IMG/VR virus record: IMGVR_UViG_3300021952_000005
Location: 1 to 33,503 of that record
Direction: 5' to 3' (one strand)
DNA length: 33,503 nt
From: a virus
A program made the position numbers and the translations under genes. The notes beneath the pieces were generated by a model. It saw only the letters and a list, made by a program, of their open reading frames with translations, did not search any database and was not told the origin of the DNA. This document shows, one piece after another, positions 7,654-13,431 of the stretch (position 1 is its first letter; the number at the start of each line of letters is the position of its first letter).

Positions 7654-7889
7654 GATTTTTTGGGCCTTCCTCTTTGTTTTTTAGGTTCAACAAATCGGAC
7701 TTCTAGAGGCTGAATGGTCTGTTCAACCATCATTTCTAGAGCTGCGCTTTCTTCTAAGCGCCACTCTCCACACCAATCATTGTGGGATTTATTAACGAAA
7801 GTGGGAAACCTTCTACAGCTTCCCATTCTTTCATTTTCAACGAAAAATAGACAGTTATTACAACTATCTTTATTCTCTGTTACAGCCAT
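7650..7889 (-). CDS. Small Cys-rich (possible zinc-binding) protein
   Basis: A 79-residue protein with CNNCLFF, GSCRRFP and WCGEW, that is four or five Cys spaced like a small metal site. A basic tail, KKQRGRPKKS, resembles an AT-hook core (RGRP). I know similar C..C-C-C phage proteins without a function. The tail suggests contact with DNA. It overlaps the GroES-like gene by 4 bases. Confidence 0.7.
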   Translation of the reverse strand: MAVTENKDSCNNCLFFVENERMGSCRRFPTFVNKSHNDWCGEWRLEESAALEMMVEQTIQPLEVRFVEPKKQRGRPKKS

Positions 7890-7919
7890 CTAGTTCTCCG
7901 ATTACTAGTTTGGTTAGAG

Positions 7920-7946
7920 AACCCCTAGACCTTCACGCTAGGGGTT
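7920..7946. terminator. Hairpin, probable terminator or processing signal
   Basis: A perfect 9-bp stem, AACCCCTAG (7920-7928) with CTAGGGGTT (7938-7946), with a 9-base loop. On the minus strand it is followed only by TCTCTAAC, a poor U tract; on the plus strand by TTCGCTTT. It lies between two minus-strand genes, so it may partly end transcription, protect an mRNA end or be a cleavage site. Direction is uncertain. Confidence 0.5.
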
Positions 7947-7952
7947 TTCGCT

Positions 7953-8201
7953 TTATTTCTGACCTTTATCTTCCATGGCATAAGAACTGCGCTTATGCTC
8001 ATAACAGATTCCTGCTGTGCGACCAGTATTAAACTCTTTATCAGAGCCAATAGCATCTTCTTTACCCATGCCAACACCGCCACGCAAAGACTCATAGCGA
8101 TTTACTTTGTCATCAACAGAAGAAGCGCCTTTTGGCACTACTACACCTTTAGCAGGCACACCCTTCATGCTGTTTGGGTCAGTTGTTTTTCCCATTTTCA
8201 T
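7953..8201 (-). CDS. Hypothetical protein
   Basis: An 82-residue polar protein with a Gly/Val-rich part (KGVVVPKGASS) and YESLRGGVGMGKEDAIG. AAGGAAATTAGT precedes the ATG at 8201; the second Met two codons later is an alternative. No membrane segment and no known motif. It is the first gene after the weak terminator at 8222-8243 and may start the head-gene transcript. Confidence 0.65.
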   Translation of the reverse strand: MKMGKTTDPNSMKGVPAKGVVVPKGASSVDDKVNRYESLRGGVGMGKEDAIGSDKEFNTGRTAGICYEHKRSSYAMEDKGQK

Positions 8202-8221
8202 ACTAATTTCCTTTTTTAGCT

Positions 8222-8243
8222 AAAAAGACTGCAAAAGCGCAGT
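8222..8243 (-). terminator. Weak candidate rho-independent terminator
   Basis: On the minus strand ACTGC (8243-8239) pairs with GCAGT (8232-8228) across a 6-base loop, followed by C and TTTTT. The stem is only 5 bp. It lies just after the VRR-NUC gene and would separate the early/accessory block from the head block. Confidence 0.4.
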
Positions 8244-8263
8244 TTCTTGATTTTAAGCCCCTG

Positions 8264-8551
8264 TTAATCTATGTCAAGCATTTTGATTAATCGAATGGCT
8301 GCATCAACTGAATCTATTCGACTAACTGCTCCACCTCGCCATTCCTGCATAAATTTAACTTGTGGTTCGGTAAATGAAACTTTGGCATCTCTTTTTATTT
8401 CAACAAGAACAGATTTACCACGATACCCAATAAGTAAATCAGGACAGCCCCTCCCAACAGTAGAAAGATTGAGAACACTTGCCCCCAATGCAATAAATGT
8501 ATGCACGATGGTCTTTTGGTTTTCATCAACTCTTTTCTTGTAATAAGTCAT
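8264..8551 (-). CDS. VRR-NUC domain nuclease
   Basis: A 95-residue single-domain protein with the PD-(D/E)XK-type core of the VRR-NUC family: GRGCPDLLIGYRGKSVLVEIKRD, where PD is about 43-44 and the E-x-K about 57-59, followed by FTEPQVKFMQEWR. Phage VRR-NUC proteins of this size are usually nucleases acting on branched or mismatched DNA. The catalytic residues look complete. It overlaps the upstream Ref-like nuclease gene by 26 bases, which suggests a shared role in recombination or packaging. Confidence 0.88.
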   Translation of the reverse strand: MTYYKKRVDENQKTIVHTFIALGASVLNLSTVGRGCPDLLIGYRGKSVLVEIKRDAKVSFTEPQVKFMQEWRGGAVSRIDSVDAAIRLIKMLDID

Positions 8552-8816
8552 TTGTTTTTTCTATTAATTCTTCAGGACTTATGCCCCAGTATTTAGTAAA
8601 GCCTTTAGCGCCTAATGAATGGTAACTATTATCTCCCAGGCGATGATGGTAAGCGCATAAGCCAATCACAGGCGAAAGCTCCCTTTTACCGCCATAGCGC
8701 CTCACATGGTGCATTTCCACAGGGGTATCAGTTGTATTTACCCCTTGCTGTTTGCATAAAATACAACCAATCCTGGCTAATTTTGAATACAGCTCTTTTT
8801 CAGCCCTAGTTGCCAT
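8526..8816 (-). CDS. Ref-like HNH nuclease
   Basis: A 96-residue protein with a Cys-x2-Cys pair (CILCKQ), MHHVRRYGG and LCAYHHRLG, followed by GAKGFTKYWG. This matches the Ref family (recombination enhancement function, RecA-dependent HNH nuclease described in phage P1), here in the short phage form. It may cut DNA at RecA filaments or act as a nicking HNH enzyme. The start at 8816 is the first ATG and lies within the end of a tiny upstream frame. The overlap with the VRR-NUC gene makes a two-nuclease unit. Confidence 0.82.
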   Translation of the reverse strand: MATRAEKELYSKLARIGCILCKQQGVNTTDTPVEMHHVRRYGGKRELSPVIGLCAYHHRLGDNSYHSLGAKGFTKYWGISPEELIEKTNDLLQEKS

Positions 8817-8898
8817 GCGCTATATCTTCAAGTTTAAGAGCCATTTCTACTAAATCTGTAGATATTTGATAAGCCAAATCTTTATCTTGCGAAATCAT
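8806..8898 (-). CDS. Tiny ORF between nuclease genes
   Basis: A 30-residue frame (begins MISQDKDLAYQISTD) that overlaps the end of the upstream gene by 17 bases and the start of the Ref-like gene by 11. It fills the only gap in this otherwise continuous cluster and has an amphipathic helix pattern, but no good ribosome site. It could be a coupling peptide or chance. Confidence 0.4.
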   Translation of the reverse strand: MISQDKDLAYQISTDLVEMALKLEDIAHGN

Positions 8899-9412
8899 CG
8901 CTTTGTAATACTGGTCTAATAGCTTTTTGAGTGTCAAGTATGGCAAGCTGAAGTCTTTCATTTTCTGTCCTTAATTTTAGATTTCGGTAAATTACCCCAT
9001 CATGCCATTGCTGGTCTACTGATTTTTCATACAACTCAATCAGTTTTTTAGGCCTGACCCAAATGGGATTGTGTTTTTCTTTAAAACAAAAAGCATAAAT
9101 CAATGGCGCTTCCTCAGAACTAAAGGCTTCCACCATACTTGGGAGCAACTCAATCTCTTTTTTCTTGATATTGTCTGTTCCCTTTACTGCTACTACAAAA
9201 GTCTTGTTTTTTGTATTAATTACATAATCAGGCAAATTTCTAAGCAAAGTGCTTAATCTCCAAAATGCAGGAACACTATTTTCATGCTCATCAAAACCAA
9301 CTCTATGAAATTGAGTGCCACTTTTATTGCAAAACTTCTCAAAAAGGTATTCACCATCATTTTTAATGGTTTTTACCCTTTGCTCATAGGATTGACCGCT
9401 ATTCCCAATCAT
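8882..9412 (-). CDS. Possible PD-(D/E)XK-like protein with altered core
   Basis: A 176-residue soluble protein. Residues 60-79 read like the core of a restriction-endonuclease fold: PD at 61-62, then after about 12 residues FVVAVKGTD, where an acidic residue would be expected two before the Lys. Here it is Ala75-Val-Lys77. The C-terminal 35 residues form a charged helix. If the fold is right, the protein may be catalytically dead or use another residue. It lies among nuclease genes and overlaps the next upstream gene (ATGA). This is a weak family guess. Confidence 0.5.
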   Translation of the reverse strand: MIGNSGQSYEQRVKTIKNDGEYLFEKFCNKSGTQFHRVGFDEHENSVPAFWRLSTLLRNLPDYVINTKNKTFVVAVKGTDNIKKKEIELLPSMVEAFSSEEAPLIYAFCFKEKHNPIWVRPKKLIELYEKSVDQQWHDGVIYRNLKLRTENERLQLAILDTQKAIRPVLQSDDFAR

Positions 9413-9747
9413 ATTGCGCCCTGCCTACGATTACTGGATAAAGTCCTCCAAATATCAATAATGCGCTGCTCATGCTGGCGCTCATTGTCTATTTTTTTAA
9501 ATTGAACATAAGCCTGCAAATGAGCATCCAGGGCATCAGCATATTTTTGGCTTGCTATGGCTTTTTGTTCTCTTTCTGATACACCGCCTTCAGCCAACAA
9601 AAAAGCATGAGCCTTGGCTTGTTTTATGCCTTCTGAAAGATAATTTACTTGCCCTCCTAGGGCAGCATGAAGCTCATTAGTTTCTGCAATCCTTGTAAGA
9701 GCCATTTCAACTCTGTTTTCATCTAATTTATCTAAGTTCATTTCCAT
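9409..9747 (-). CDS. Helical hypothetical protein
   Basis: A 112-residue protein, almost wholly helical by composition, with SEREQKAIASQKYADAL and the end IIDIWRTLSSNRR. I recognise the general pattern (about 100 residues, a SERE..A segment and a closing WR helix) from uncharacterised phage proteins near recombination genes. It overlaps both neighbours by a few bases, so it belongs to the same operon. Function unknown. Confidence 0.7.
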   Translation of the reverse strand: MEMNLDKLDENRVEMALTRIAETNELHAALGGQVNYLSEGIKQAKAHAFLLAEGGVSEREQKAIASQKYADALDAHLQAYVQFKKIDNERQHEQRIIDIWRTLSSNRRQGAI

Positions 9748-9968
9748 TCTCCATATTCATCAGCTCTATTCCCTTTCAACCATTGTTCTTCAAAATCTCG
9801 AATTAATTGCCATGGCAGCTTTTCCTTGTTTTTGTTTAAATATTCTCTAAATTGGGCCAAACCCCATTGCTTTCGCCACATAATGAGTTGGCGAACAGCG
9901 CATTGATGACGATACTTTTCCTCATCCAAATAAAAGCCCCTGTGTTTTAACAATTGAACCTGAATCAT
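9738..9968 (-). CDS. Small hypothetical protein (DUF7696-like pattern)
   Basis: A 76-residue protein from the first ATG (9968); the frame is open further upstream only from a TTG. The pattern YRHQCAVRQLIMWR, then a helix and a closing QWLKGNRADEYGEW matches a small phage family that I believe is called DUF7696 (name uncertain). It overlaps the C-terminal coding end of the Mom-like gene by 47 bases, in another frame. Confidence 0.65.
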   Translation of the reverse strand: MIQVQLLKHRGFYLDEEKYRHQCAVRQLIMWRKQWGLAQFREYLNKNKEKLPWQLIRDFEEQWLKGNRADEYGEWK

Positions 9969-10533
9969 ATTTTTTAGAATCACCTTTTGGATAAGGTTCA
10001 ACTTGATATTTCAAAAGATTTTGCATAATTTTTTTTTGAGTTTTGCTTCCATGAAAATAAACATAACGATGTTTAGCGCTTCTAAAGACCCTGATTAATG
10101 GGTTTTTTCCATGCCTAGAATGCTTTCCTTCAACCCCACCCATATCTGTTCTTTCTTTTGTTGTTCCTGTAAAAAGAAAGTTTGTTGCTTGATAGACATA
10201 ACCTACATGACCTTTGCCAGTATCAGCATAGGACACGACTATGGTTGGTTTTGGAAGTAATTTAATAGAGTTGGCAACCAAAAAACTAGCCTGATTTTTG
10301 CTGTTATCCATTAAACAAACTCGATTTAATTCCAACACTTTGTCTGAATATTCTTTGCCACAAATACCCATGCAAAGAGCTGGAGAAGCTGGTATTCCAT
10401 AAGTGCATACACCCACAAGCTGATTTTCTTCATAAAGACCAAAAGCAAACATAATTTGAGGAATGCGCTTTGCATAATGCTTTTCAAGCAACCAAGGATA
10501 AGATTCTTCATTTTTTATTGGTAAAACTTTCAA
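9922..10533 (-). CDS. Mom-like DNA modification protein (GNAT fold)
   Basis: A 203-residue protein with motifs I associate with phage Mu Mom and its relatives: HYAKRIPQ (19-26), GVCTYGIPAS (41-50), ELNRVCLMD (68-76), VVSYADTGKGHVGYVYQATN (99-118), FTGTTKE (121-127) and KHRYVYFHG (154-162). Mu Mom converts adenine in DNA to N6-(carbamoylmethyl)adenine and blocks many restriction enzymes; it is built on an acetyltransferase-like fold. All central motifs are present, so the protein looks intact. It follows the methyltransferase-like gene directly (adjacent bases), making a likely anti-restriction pair. Family placement is from memory of the motifs. Confidence 0.72.
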   Translation of the reverse strand: MKVLPIKNEESYPWLLEKHYAKRIPQIMFAFGLYEENQLVGVCTYGIPASPALCMGICGKEYSDKVLELNRVCLMDNSKNQASFLVANSIKLLPKPTIVVSYADTGKGHVGYVYQATNFLFTGTTKERTDMGGVEGKHSRHGKNPLIRVFRSAKHRYVYFHGSKTQKKIMQNLLKYQVEPYPKGDSKKYDSGSIVKTQGLLFG

Positions 10534-11086
10534 TTATTTTCCCCATTGCTGGGCCATAGCATCAGCAATTCCTTGATAAGTAATGCTTCTTAATTTCCAT
10601 CTATCTTTACTTGGAGGCATTTTATGAATCCTAGCTTCTCTGCCTTCAACAATATTTGTAGGTTTAAGTAATGGCAAACCTTTGAGCCATAAAGAAGTTG
10701 CTTTAGTTTCGCCATGACCGAACATCCATGGTTGTATTACTTGGTCAGGTTTTCGATAAAGGCTAGACATAATGCAAATAGGGTTTTCTATGGCAATTTT
10801 AGGAATATCAACTTTTGCCAGCATCATAAAAAATGAAGCGCTTGCTTGTTGTCTACCATCCATTCGCTTTGCAGAAAAATGCCTAGCTCCACTTACAGAA
10901 AGGTCTGTGCAAGGTGGATGAGCAATCATTAAATCCCAAGGATAATCAAGAACATCCCTTACATCGCCTTGATAATGAGGCCCAGGAACATCGGTAGGTA
11001 ATAAATCACAACTCATGGCTTCATGCCCCCCCAATGAAGGCATCACGAACTACACCTGAGTATTCACAAGCAATTAAAACTTTCAA
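10534..11086 (-). pseudogene. Cytosine-C5 methyltransferase-like gene, frame broken at a G7 tract
   Basis: Frame 1 starts at TTG 11086 with GGAGG 7 bases upstream and encodes KVLIACEYSGVVRDAFIGG before reaching TGA just after the G7 tract (11032-11026). The other frame continues HEAMSCDLLPTDVPGP to the stop at 10534. Removing one G fuses them into a 183-residue protein with motif I (ACEYSGVVRDAF), motif IV (AHPPC, Cys59) and motif VI (IENP, 99-102), the order of cytosine-C5 methyltransferases, though without a large target-recognition domain. The split could be an assembly or sequencing error, a phase-variable off state, or a programmed slip. An internal ATG (11046) leaves a 170-residue form that lacks motif I. 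Confidence 0.75.
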
Positions 11087-11235
11087 AACCTAGCCTCCTC
11101 GAACTTGAAAATAGGTTTATTCACCTTTTTAGCCACAATCTTCCAATCAGGTCGCAAAGAAACCAAATATTGAGCTTCTGTTTTACTTTTAACCTGGCGA
11201 ATCATTCCCAATTCGTCATAAATGTAATAAATCAT
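11083..11235 (-). CDS. Small hypothetical protein before methyltransferase gene
   Basis: A 50-residue basic protein (starts MIYYIYDELGMIRQVKSKTE; contains EAQYLVSLRPDWKIVAKK). I recognise this short SK.EA....RPDW pattern from many phages, usually near DNA-modification genes, with no known role. It overlaps the DUF1376 gene by ATGA at its start and the TTG start of the methyltransferase-like gene by TTGA at its end, so all three are coupled. Confidence 0.75.
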   Translation of the reverse strand: MIYYIYDELGMIRQVKSKTEAQYLVSLRPDWKIVAKKVNKPIFKFEEARF

Positions 11236-12002
11236 GCTGCTTTCGCTTTCTTGTCTCTAAAGTCCAAGATAAATTTCTTCATCTCAAAATAGCTGTTAAA
11301 TCGAGCTTTGGAAGGGTCTCCACCGCATTCGACCCTATATGCCTCCTCAATCTGTTTATCGCTTCCTAGAGGCATTTCTGAGGCTTTCTGAGCTGCTTGA
11401 TGAATCCAGGTAGCATCAAATGACCTCCAGCCTTTAAAAATGATTGTTTCAAGGACTTGGTCTAGTGGCATTTTGGCTAATTCAGCTTCTTTGATAAGTC
11501 TTGCAAGAACTCGGTCTGTAACTGGAGCTTTAAGCCTTTTCCTATAAACCAAAAAATCAGACCATAAATCATCACTAACTCCGACAGGAGTTGCGACTTT
11601 AGGAGCAGTAGTATTTATATGGTTCTTGGTTAATGGTTCTTGGTTCTTGGTTGGCATTGGGGAGTGTTTAGGGAGGGTAATAGGGGGGCTATCGCTACCC
11701 TTATGCCACCTTAAAGCTGCGCCTTTGCGACCCCCATCTTTCATAGCTTTGTATTTAGCTATTTCCTCATCAGCTCTTTTTAAATGCCAGGCATTGTCTT
11801 GATAAATAAAGAACTCATGCAATAAATTGCCGACAATTTCAAAGCTAGACCTGACCTTTCGAGCCAGCTTTGCTGTATCGGTAAAAGGTTCTTCAGTCTG
11901 ATAATAGAGGTCTATCATGCGCCTATAAGCCAAATCTTCCTCATCAGTCAAATGGCTGGTATGGCTCAGATAATCCCCAATATGAAATGGGTAAAAGTTC
12001 AC
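11232..12002 (-). CDS. DUF1376 (YdaU-like) replication-type protein
   Basis: A 256-residue protein. Residues 1-70 are a clear DUF1376 domain (YPFHIGDYLSHTSHLTDEED, then AYRRMIDLYY). A linker of about 110-140 is Pro/Asn/Lys-rich and carries DNA repeats. The C-terminal part (WSDFLVYRKRLKAPVT, then KGWRSFDATWI) resembles the end domain of phage replication initiator or helicase-loader proteins. It is the only replication-type gene seen, so it may recruit the host replisome. It is the second gene after the divergent control region. Confidence 0.82.
   Translation of the reverse strand: MNFYPFHIGDYLSHTSHLTDEEDLAYRRMIDLYYQTEEPFTDTAKLARKVRSSFEIVGNLLHEFFIYQDNAWHLKRADEEIAKYKAMKDGGRKGAALRWHKGSDSPPITLPKHSPMPTKNQEPLTKNHINTTAPKVATPVGVSDDLWSDFLVYRKRLKAPVTDRVLARLIKEAELAKMPLDQVLETIIFKGWRSFDATWIHQAAQKASEMPLGSDKQIEEAYRVECGGDPSKARFNSYFEMKKFILDFRDKKAKAA
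11621..11652. repeat. Three 11-bp direct repeats in the DUF1376 gene (iteron-like)
   Basis: GGTTCTTGGTT occurs at 11621-11631, 11635-11645 and 11642-11652 (the last two overlap by 4 bases), beside the A/T-rich stretch 11609-11620. The repeats code for the Asn/Lys/Glu/Pro linker of the protein. Phage lambda has its origin iterons within the replication gene O; this layout is similar, but origin function is only inferred, and linker repeats also arise by slippage. Confidence 0.45.
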
Positions 12003-12004
12003 TT

Positions 12005-12202
12005 TTAGTCCTTTTTAAATAAGTCAGGTCTAAGTTGTTCTCTAGTTAATCTGAGATTTGATAGCTCCTCAATAGCCTTTAAATACTTAAATGGGATGTT
12101 GGTCTGACCCCATAAATACACAGTATTTGGCTTTATATTCAACTTCTCAGCCAGGTCTTTGAGCGACCCAAATTCAATTTTTAATAAGTCCATCGGATTC
12201 AT
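12005..12202 (-). CDS. Cro/YdaS-like HTH regulator
   Basis: A 65-residue protein with a helix-turn-helix pattern: SLKDLAEKLNIKPNTVYLWG (13-32), then IPFKYLKAIEELS and LTREQLRPDLF. The C-terminal phrase is typical of YdaS/Cro-type proteins. The start at 12202 is chosen because AAAGGAGGG lies just upstream; a longer frame to 12250 lacks such a site. It is the first leftward gene after the divergent region and very likely binds there, repressing its own or the opposite promoter. No partner CI-type repressor is seen, so it may serve a lytic early/late switch. Confidence 0.82.
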   Translation of the reverse strand: MNPMDLLKIEFGSLKDLAEKLNIKPNTVYLWGQTNIPFKYLKAIEELSNLRLTREQLRPDLFKKD

Positions 12203-12245
12203 AAAATCCCTCCTTTCCTGCAATCTTACAGCAAATCTTTGTAAA

Positions 12246-12275
12246 AACATAGGTATTAGGGAATCCCCTAGTGAA
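12246..12275 (-). promoter_or_regulatory. Candidate leftward promoter of the Cro-like gene
   Basis: On the minus strand TTCACT (12275-12270) and TATGTT (12251-12246) are separated by 18 bases; each matches four of six consensus bases. The spacer holds a 14-bp near-palindrome, as expected for a promoter that is shut by a dimeric repressor. Transcription would start about 12239 and reach the Cro-like ATG after a leader of about 37 bases. Moderate to weak match. Confidence 0.35.
12257..12270. promoter_or_regulatory. Candidate operator (14-bp near-palindrome)
   Basis: TAGGGAATCCCCTA reads almost the same on both strands, with one mismatched pair. It stands out in very AT-rich intergenic DNA between the divergent Cro-like gene and the rightward operon, and sits between the -35 and -10 boxes proposed for the leftward promoter. 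The likely ligand is the Cro-like protein encoded at 12005-12202. Confidence 0.45.
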
Positions 12276-12292
12276 AATACTTAAAAAAACTG

Positions 12293-12319
12293 TTGCAAAG
12301 CTTAAAAATGGTCTATACT
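12293..12319 (+). promoter_or_regulatory. Candidate rightward promoter of the recombination operon
   Basis: TTGCAA (12293-12298, four of six) and TATACT (12314-12319, five of six) are 15 bases apart, shorter than the ideal 17. Transcription would start near 12326, about 28 bases before the first plus-strand ATG (12354). It is the only good -10 box ahead of the entire rightward block. Confidence 0.45.
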
Positions 12320-12353
12320 GGAGACTCTTAAACAAGTGATGAAGGGAAGTGAA

Positions 12354-12437
12354 ATGAAACACAAAATTTTAGAAGCTTTAGGTGTAATAGTTTTGGCTGT
12401 TGTATTGGCTGCTATGTTTGTTTATGGAGGCGCTTAA
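12354..12437 (+). CDS. 27-aa single-pass membrane microprotein
   Basis: A frame MKHKILEAL followed by a hydrophobic stretch GVIVLAVVLAAMFVYGG and a stop. AAGGGAAG precedes the ATG at good spacing. It is the first gene of the rightward operon, and the next gene starts 2 bases after its stop. The basic start and one 17-residue membrane helix predict an inner-membrane peptide. No family recognised. Confidence 0.65.
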   Translation: MKHKILEALGVIVLAVVLAAMFVYGGA

Positions 12438-12439
12438 TC

Positions 12440-12727
12440 ATGGGAATGTCTAGACATGATGCTTACTATGAGCCTGAAGATGACTACATGGATTCTGATG
12501 AACTTCAATCTGAAGTTGCAGACATGATGAAAGACGATGACTATAACCCTTGCAAATGGGGTAATTTCAACGAGGCTTTTGCAGCCACTCAAAACAAAGA
12601 TGACATAGCAGCTTTAGAAGAAATGCTTGAAAAGCGAGACTTTGAAGCTTTAGGTCGCAAACTGTGGAATATGTCCTATGAATATTGGGAAGATTTCGCA
12701 ACTGGCAAAGTAACTGGTCAATATTGA
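12440..12727 (+). CDS. Acidic hypothetical protein
   Basis: A 95-residue very acidic protein (DAYYEPEDDYMDSDELQ, MMKDDDYNPCKWGNF), with a Trp/Tyr-rich end (KLWNMSYEYWEDFATG). GGAGG lies 9 bases before the ATG at 12440; a second Met two codons on is possible. Its acidity suggests a DNA mimic or a partner of a basic protein, but I do not recognise it. It lies directly before the annealing protein gene. Confidence 0.7.
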   Translation: MGMSRHDAYYEPEDDYMDSDELQSEVADMMKDDDYNPCKWGNFNEAFAATQNKDDIAALEEMLEKRDFEALGRKLWNMSYEYWEDFATGKVTGQY

Positions 12728-12738
12728 AAGGGAAAGTG

Positions 12739-13287
12739 ATGAACTACAAAGAACTTAGACAAATTAATGTTAATGAATTTACAGAAAGAAAAGGCAATTT
12801 AACTTATCTTTCTTGGACTTATGCTGTGGACATTCTTCTTCAGCATGACCCTATGGCTACCTGGGAATGGGGAGACATTGTTTACTTTAATGAAACTGCA
12901 ATGGTTTCTTGCTCAGTAACAGCTTTAGGCAAAACAATGAAAATGCAGTTGCCAGTAATGGACAACCGCAACCAGGCAATCAAAAATCCTGATGCAAGAA
13001 AAGTAAGCGACTCACAGATGCGCTGCCTAGCAAAGTGCATAGCCTGTTTTGGTATTGGCTTGTATATCTATGCTGGCTCTGACCTTCCTTCTGAAGCTAT
13101 TGATGAAGAAGCACCTGACTATTCTCAAGAAGCCGATAAATGGGTTCTAGGAATTAGCGGTAGCAAAGACATTGAAGAATTAAAGGAAATCTATGGTGCA
13201 GCCTATAAAGCCCTTGCAAAAGATAAATCAGCAGTTGCTAAGATTTCAGCAGCAAAAGATGCCAAAAAAGCAGAATTGGGAGCTTAA
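12739..13287 (+). CDS. Single-strand annealing protein, DUF1071 / Sak3-like
   Basis: A 182-residue protein with the N-terminal signature ERKGNLTYLSWTYAVDIL and WEWGDIVYF, then SDSQMRCLAKCIACFGIG LYIYAG in two steps, which is the DUF1071 pattern of phage Rad52-like annealing proteins. It would pair complementary single strands made by the adjoining exonuclease. The C-terminal 45 residues are Ala/Lys-rich and helical. The start at 12739 is chosen for AAAGGGAAAG upstream; a frame extending to 12685 overlaps the previous gene. With the YqaJ exonuclease and the SSB-like protein it forms a complete recombination set. Confidence 0.82.
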   Translation: MNYKELRQINVNEFTERKGNLTYLSWTYAVDILLQHDPMATWEWGDIVYFNETAMVSCSVTALGKTMKMQLPVMDNRNQAIKNPDARKVSDSQMRCLAKCIACFGIGLYIYAGSDLPSEAIDEEAPDYSQEADKWVLGISGSKDIEELKEIYGAAYKALAKDKSAVAKISAAKDAKKAELGA

Positions 13288-13291
13288 GGCT

Positions 13292-13336
13292 ATGTTTGAT
13301 GACATTCTTAGAAAAGAAAAAGAGGCTCGGAAATGA
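13292..13336 (+). CDS. Possible 14-aa leader peptide
   Basis: MFDDILRKEKEARK, then a TGA that overlaps the ATG of the next microprotein (ATGA). GGGAG lies 9 bases upstream, within the end of the annealing protein gene. It may only carry ribosomes to the next start. Too short to judge by sequence. Confidence 0.35.
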   Translation: MFDDILRKEKEARK

Positions 13337-13431
13337 CTTGGGCCGATAAAGTAGCCATTACAGCAGTTGTCATAGCTGCTGTAATTTTGATGACAATAAT
13401 TCGACTAGCAATTAGATTGGGAGGAGTATGA
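13333..13431 (+). CDS. 32-aa single-pass membrane microprotein
   Basis: The protein begins MTWADKVAITAVVIAAVILM and ends RLAIRLGGV. It is one membrane helix of about 20 residues with a basic C-terminal side. The start overlaps the 14-aa frame (ATGA) and the stop overlaps the exonuclease start (ATGA), with GGAGGAG inside its end serving as the exonuclease ribosome site. It is therefore placed like a real coupled gene. No family recognised. Confidence 0.6.
   Translation: MTWADKVAITAVVIAAVILMTIIRLAIRLGGV

Noticed and set aside
11695-11710. A second G run (six G on the plus strand) as another slip site
   Set aside because: It lies in the DUF1376 gene, where the frame is continuous on both sides and reads a normal Pro-rich linker, so nothing indicates a shift.
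12685-12738. N-terminal extension of the annealing protein
   Set aside because: It overlaps the previous gene and the family begins at the internal Met at 12739, which has its own ribosome site.
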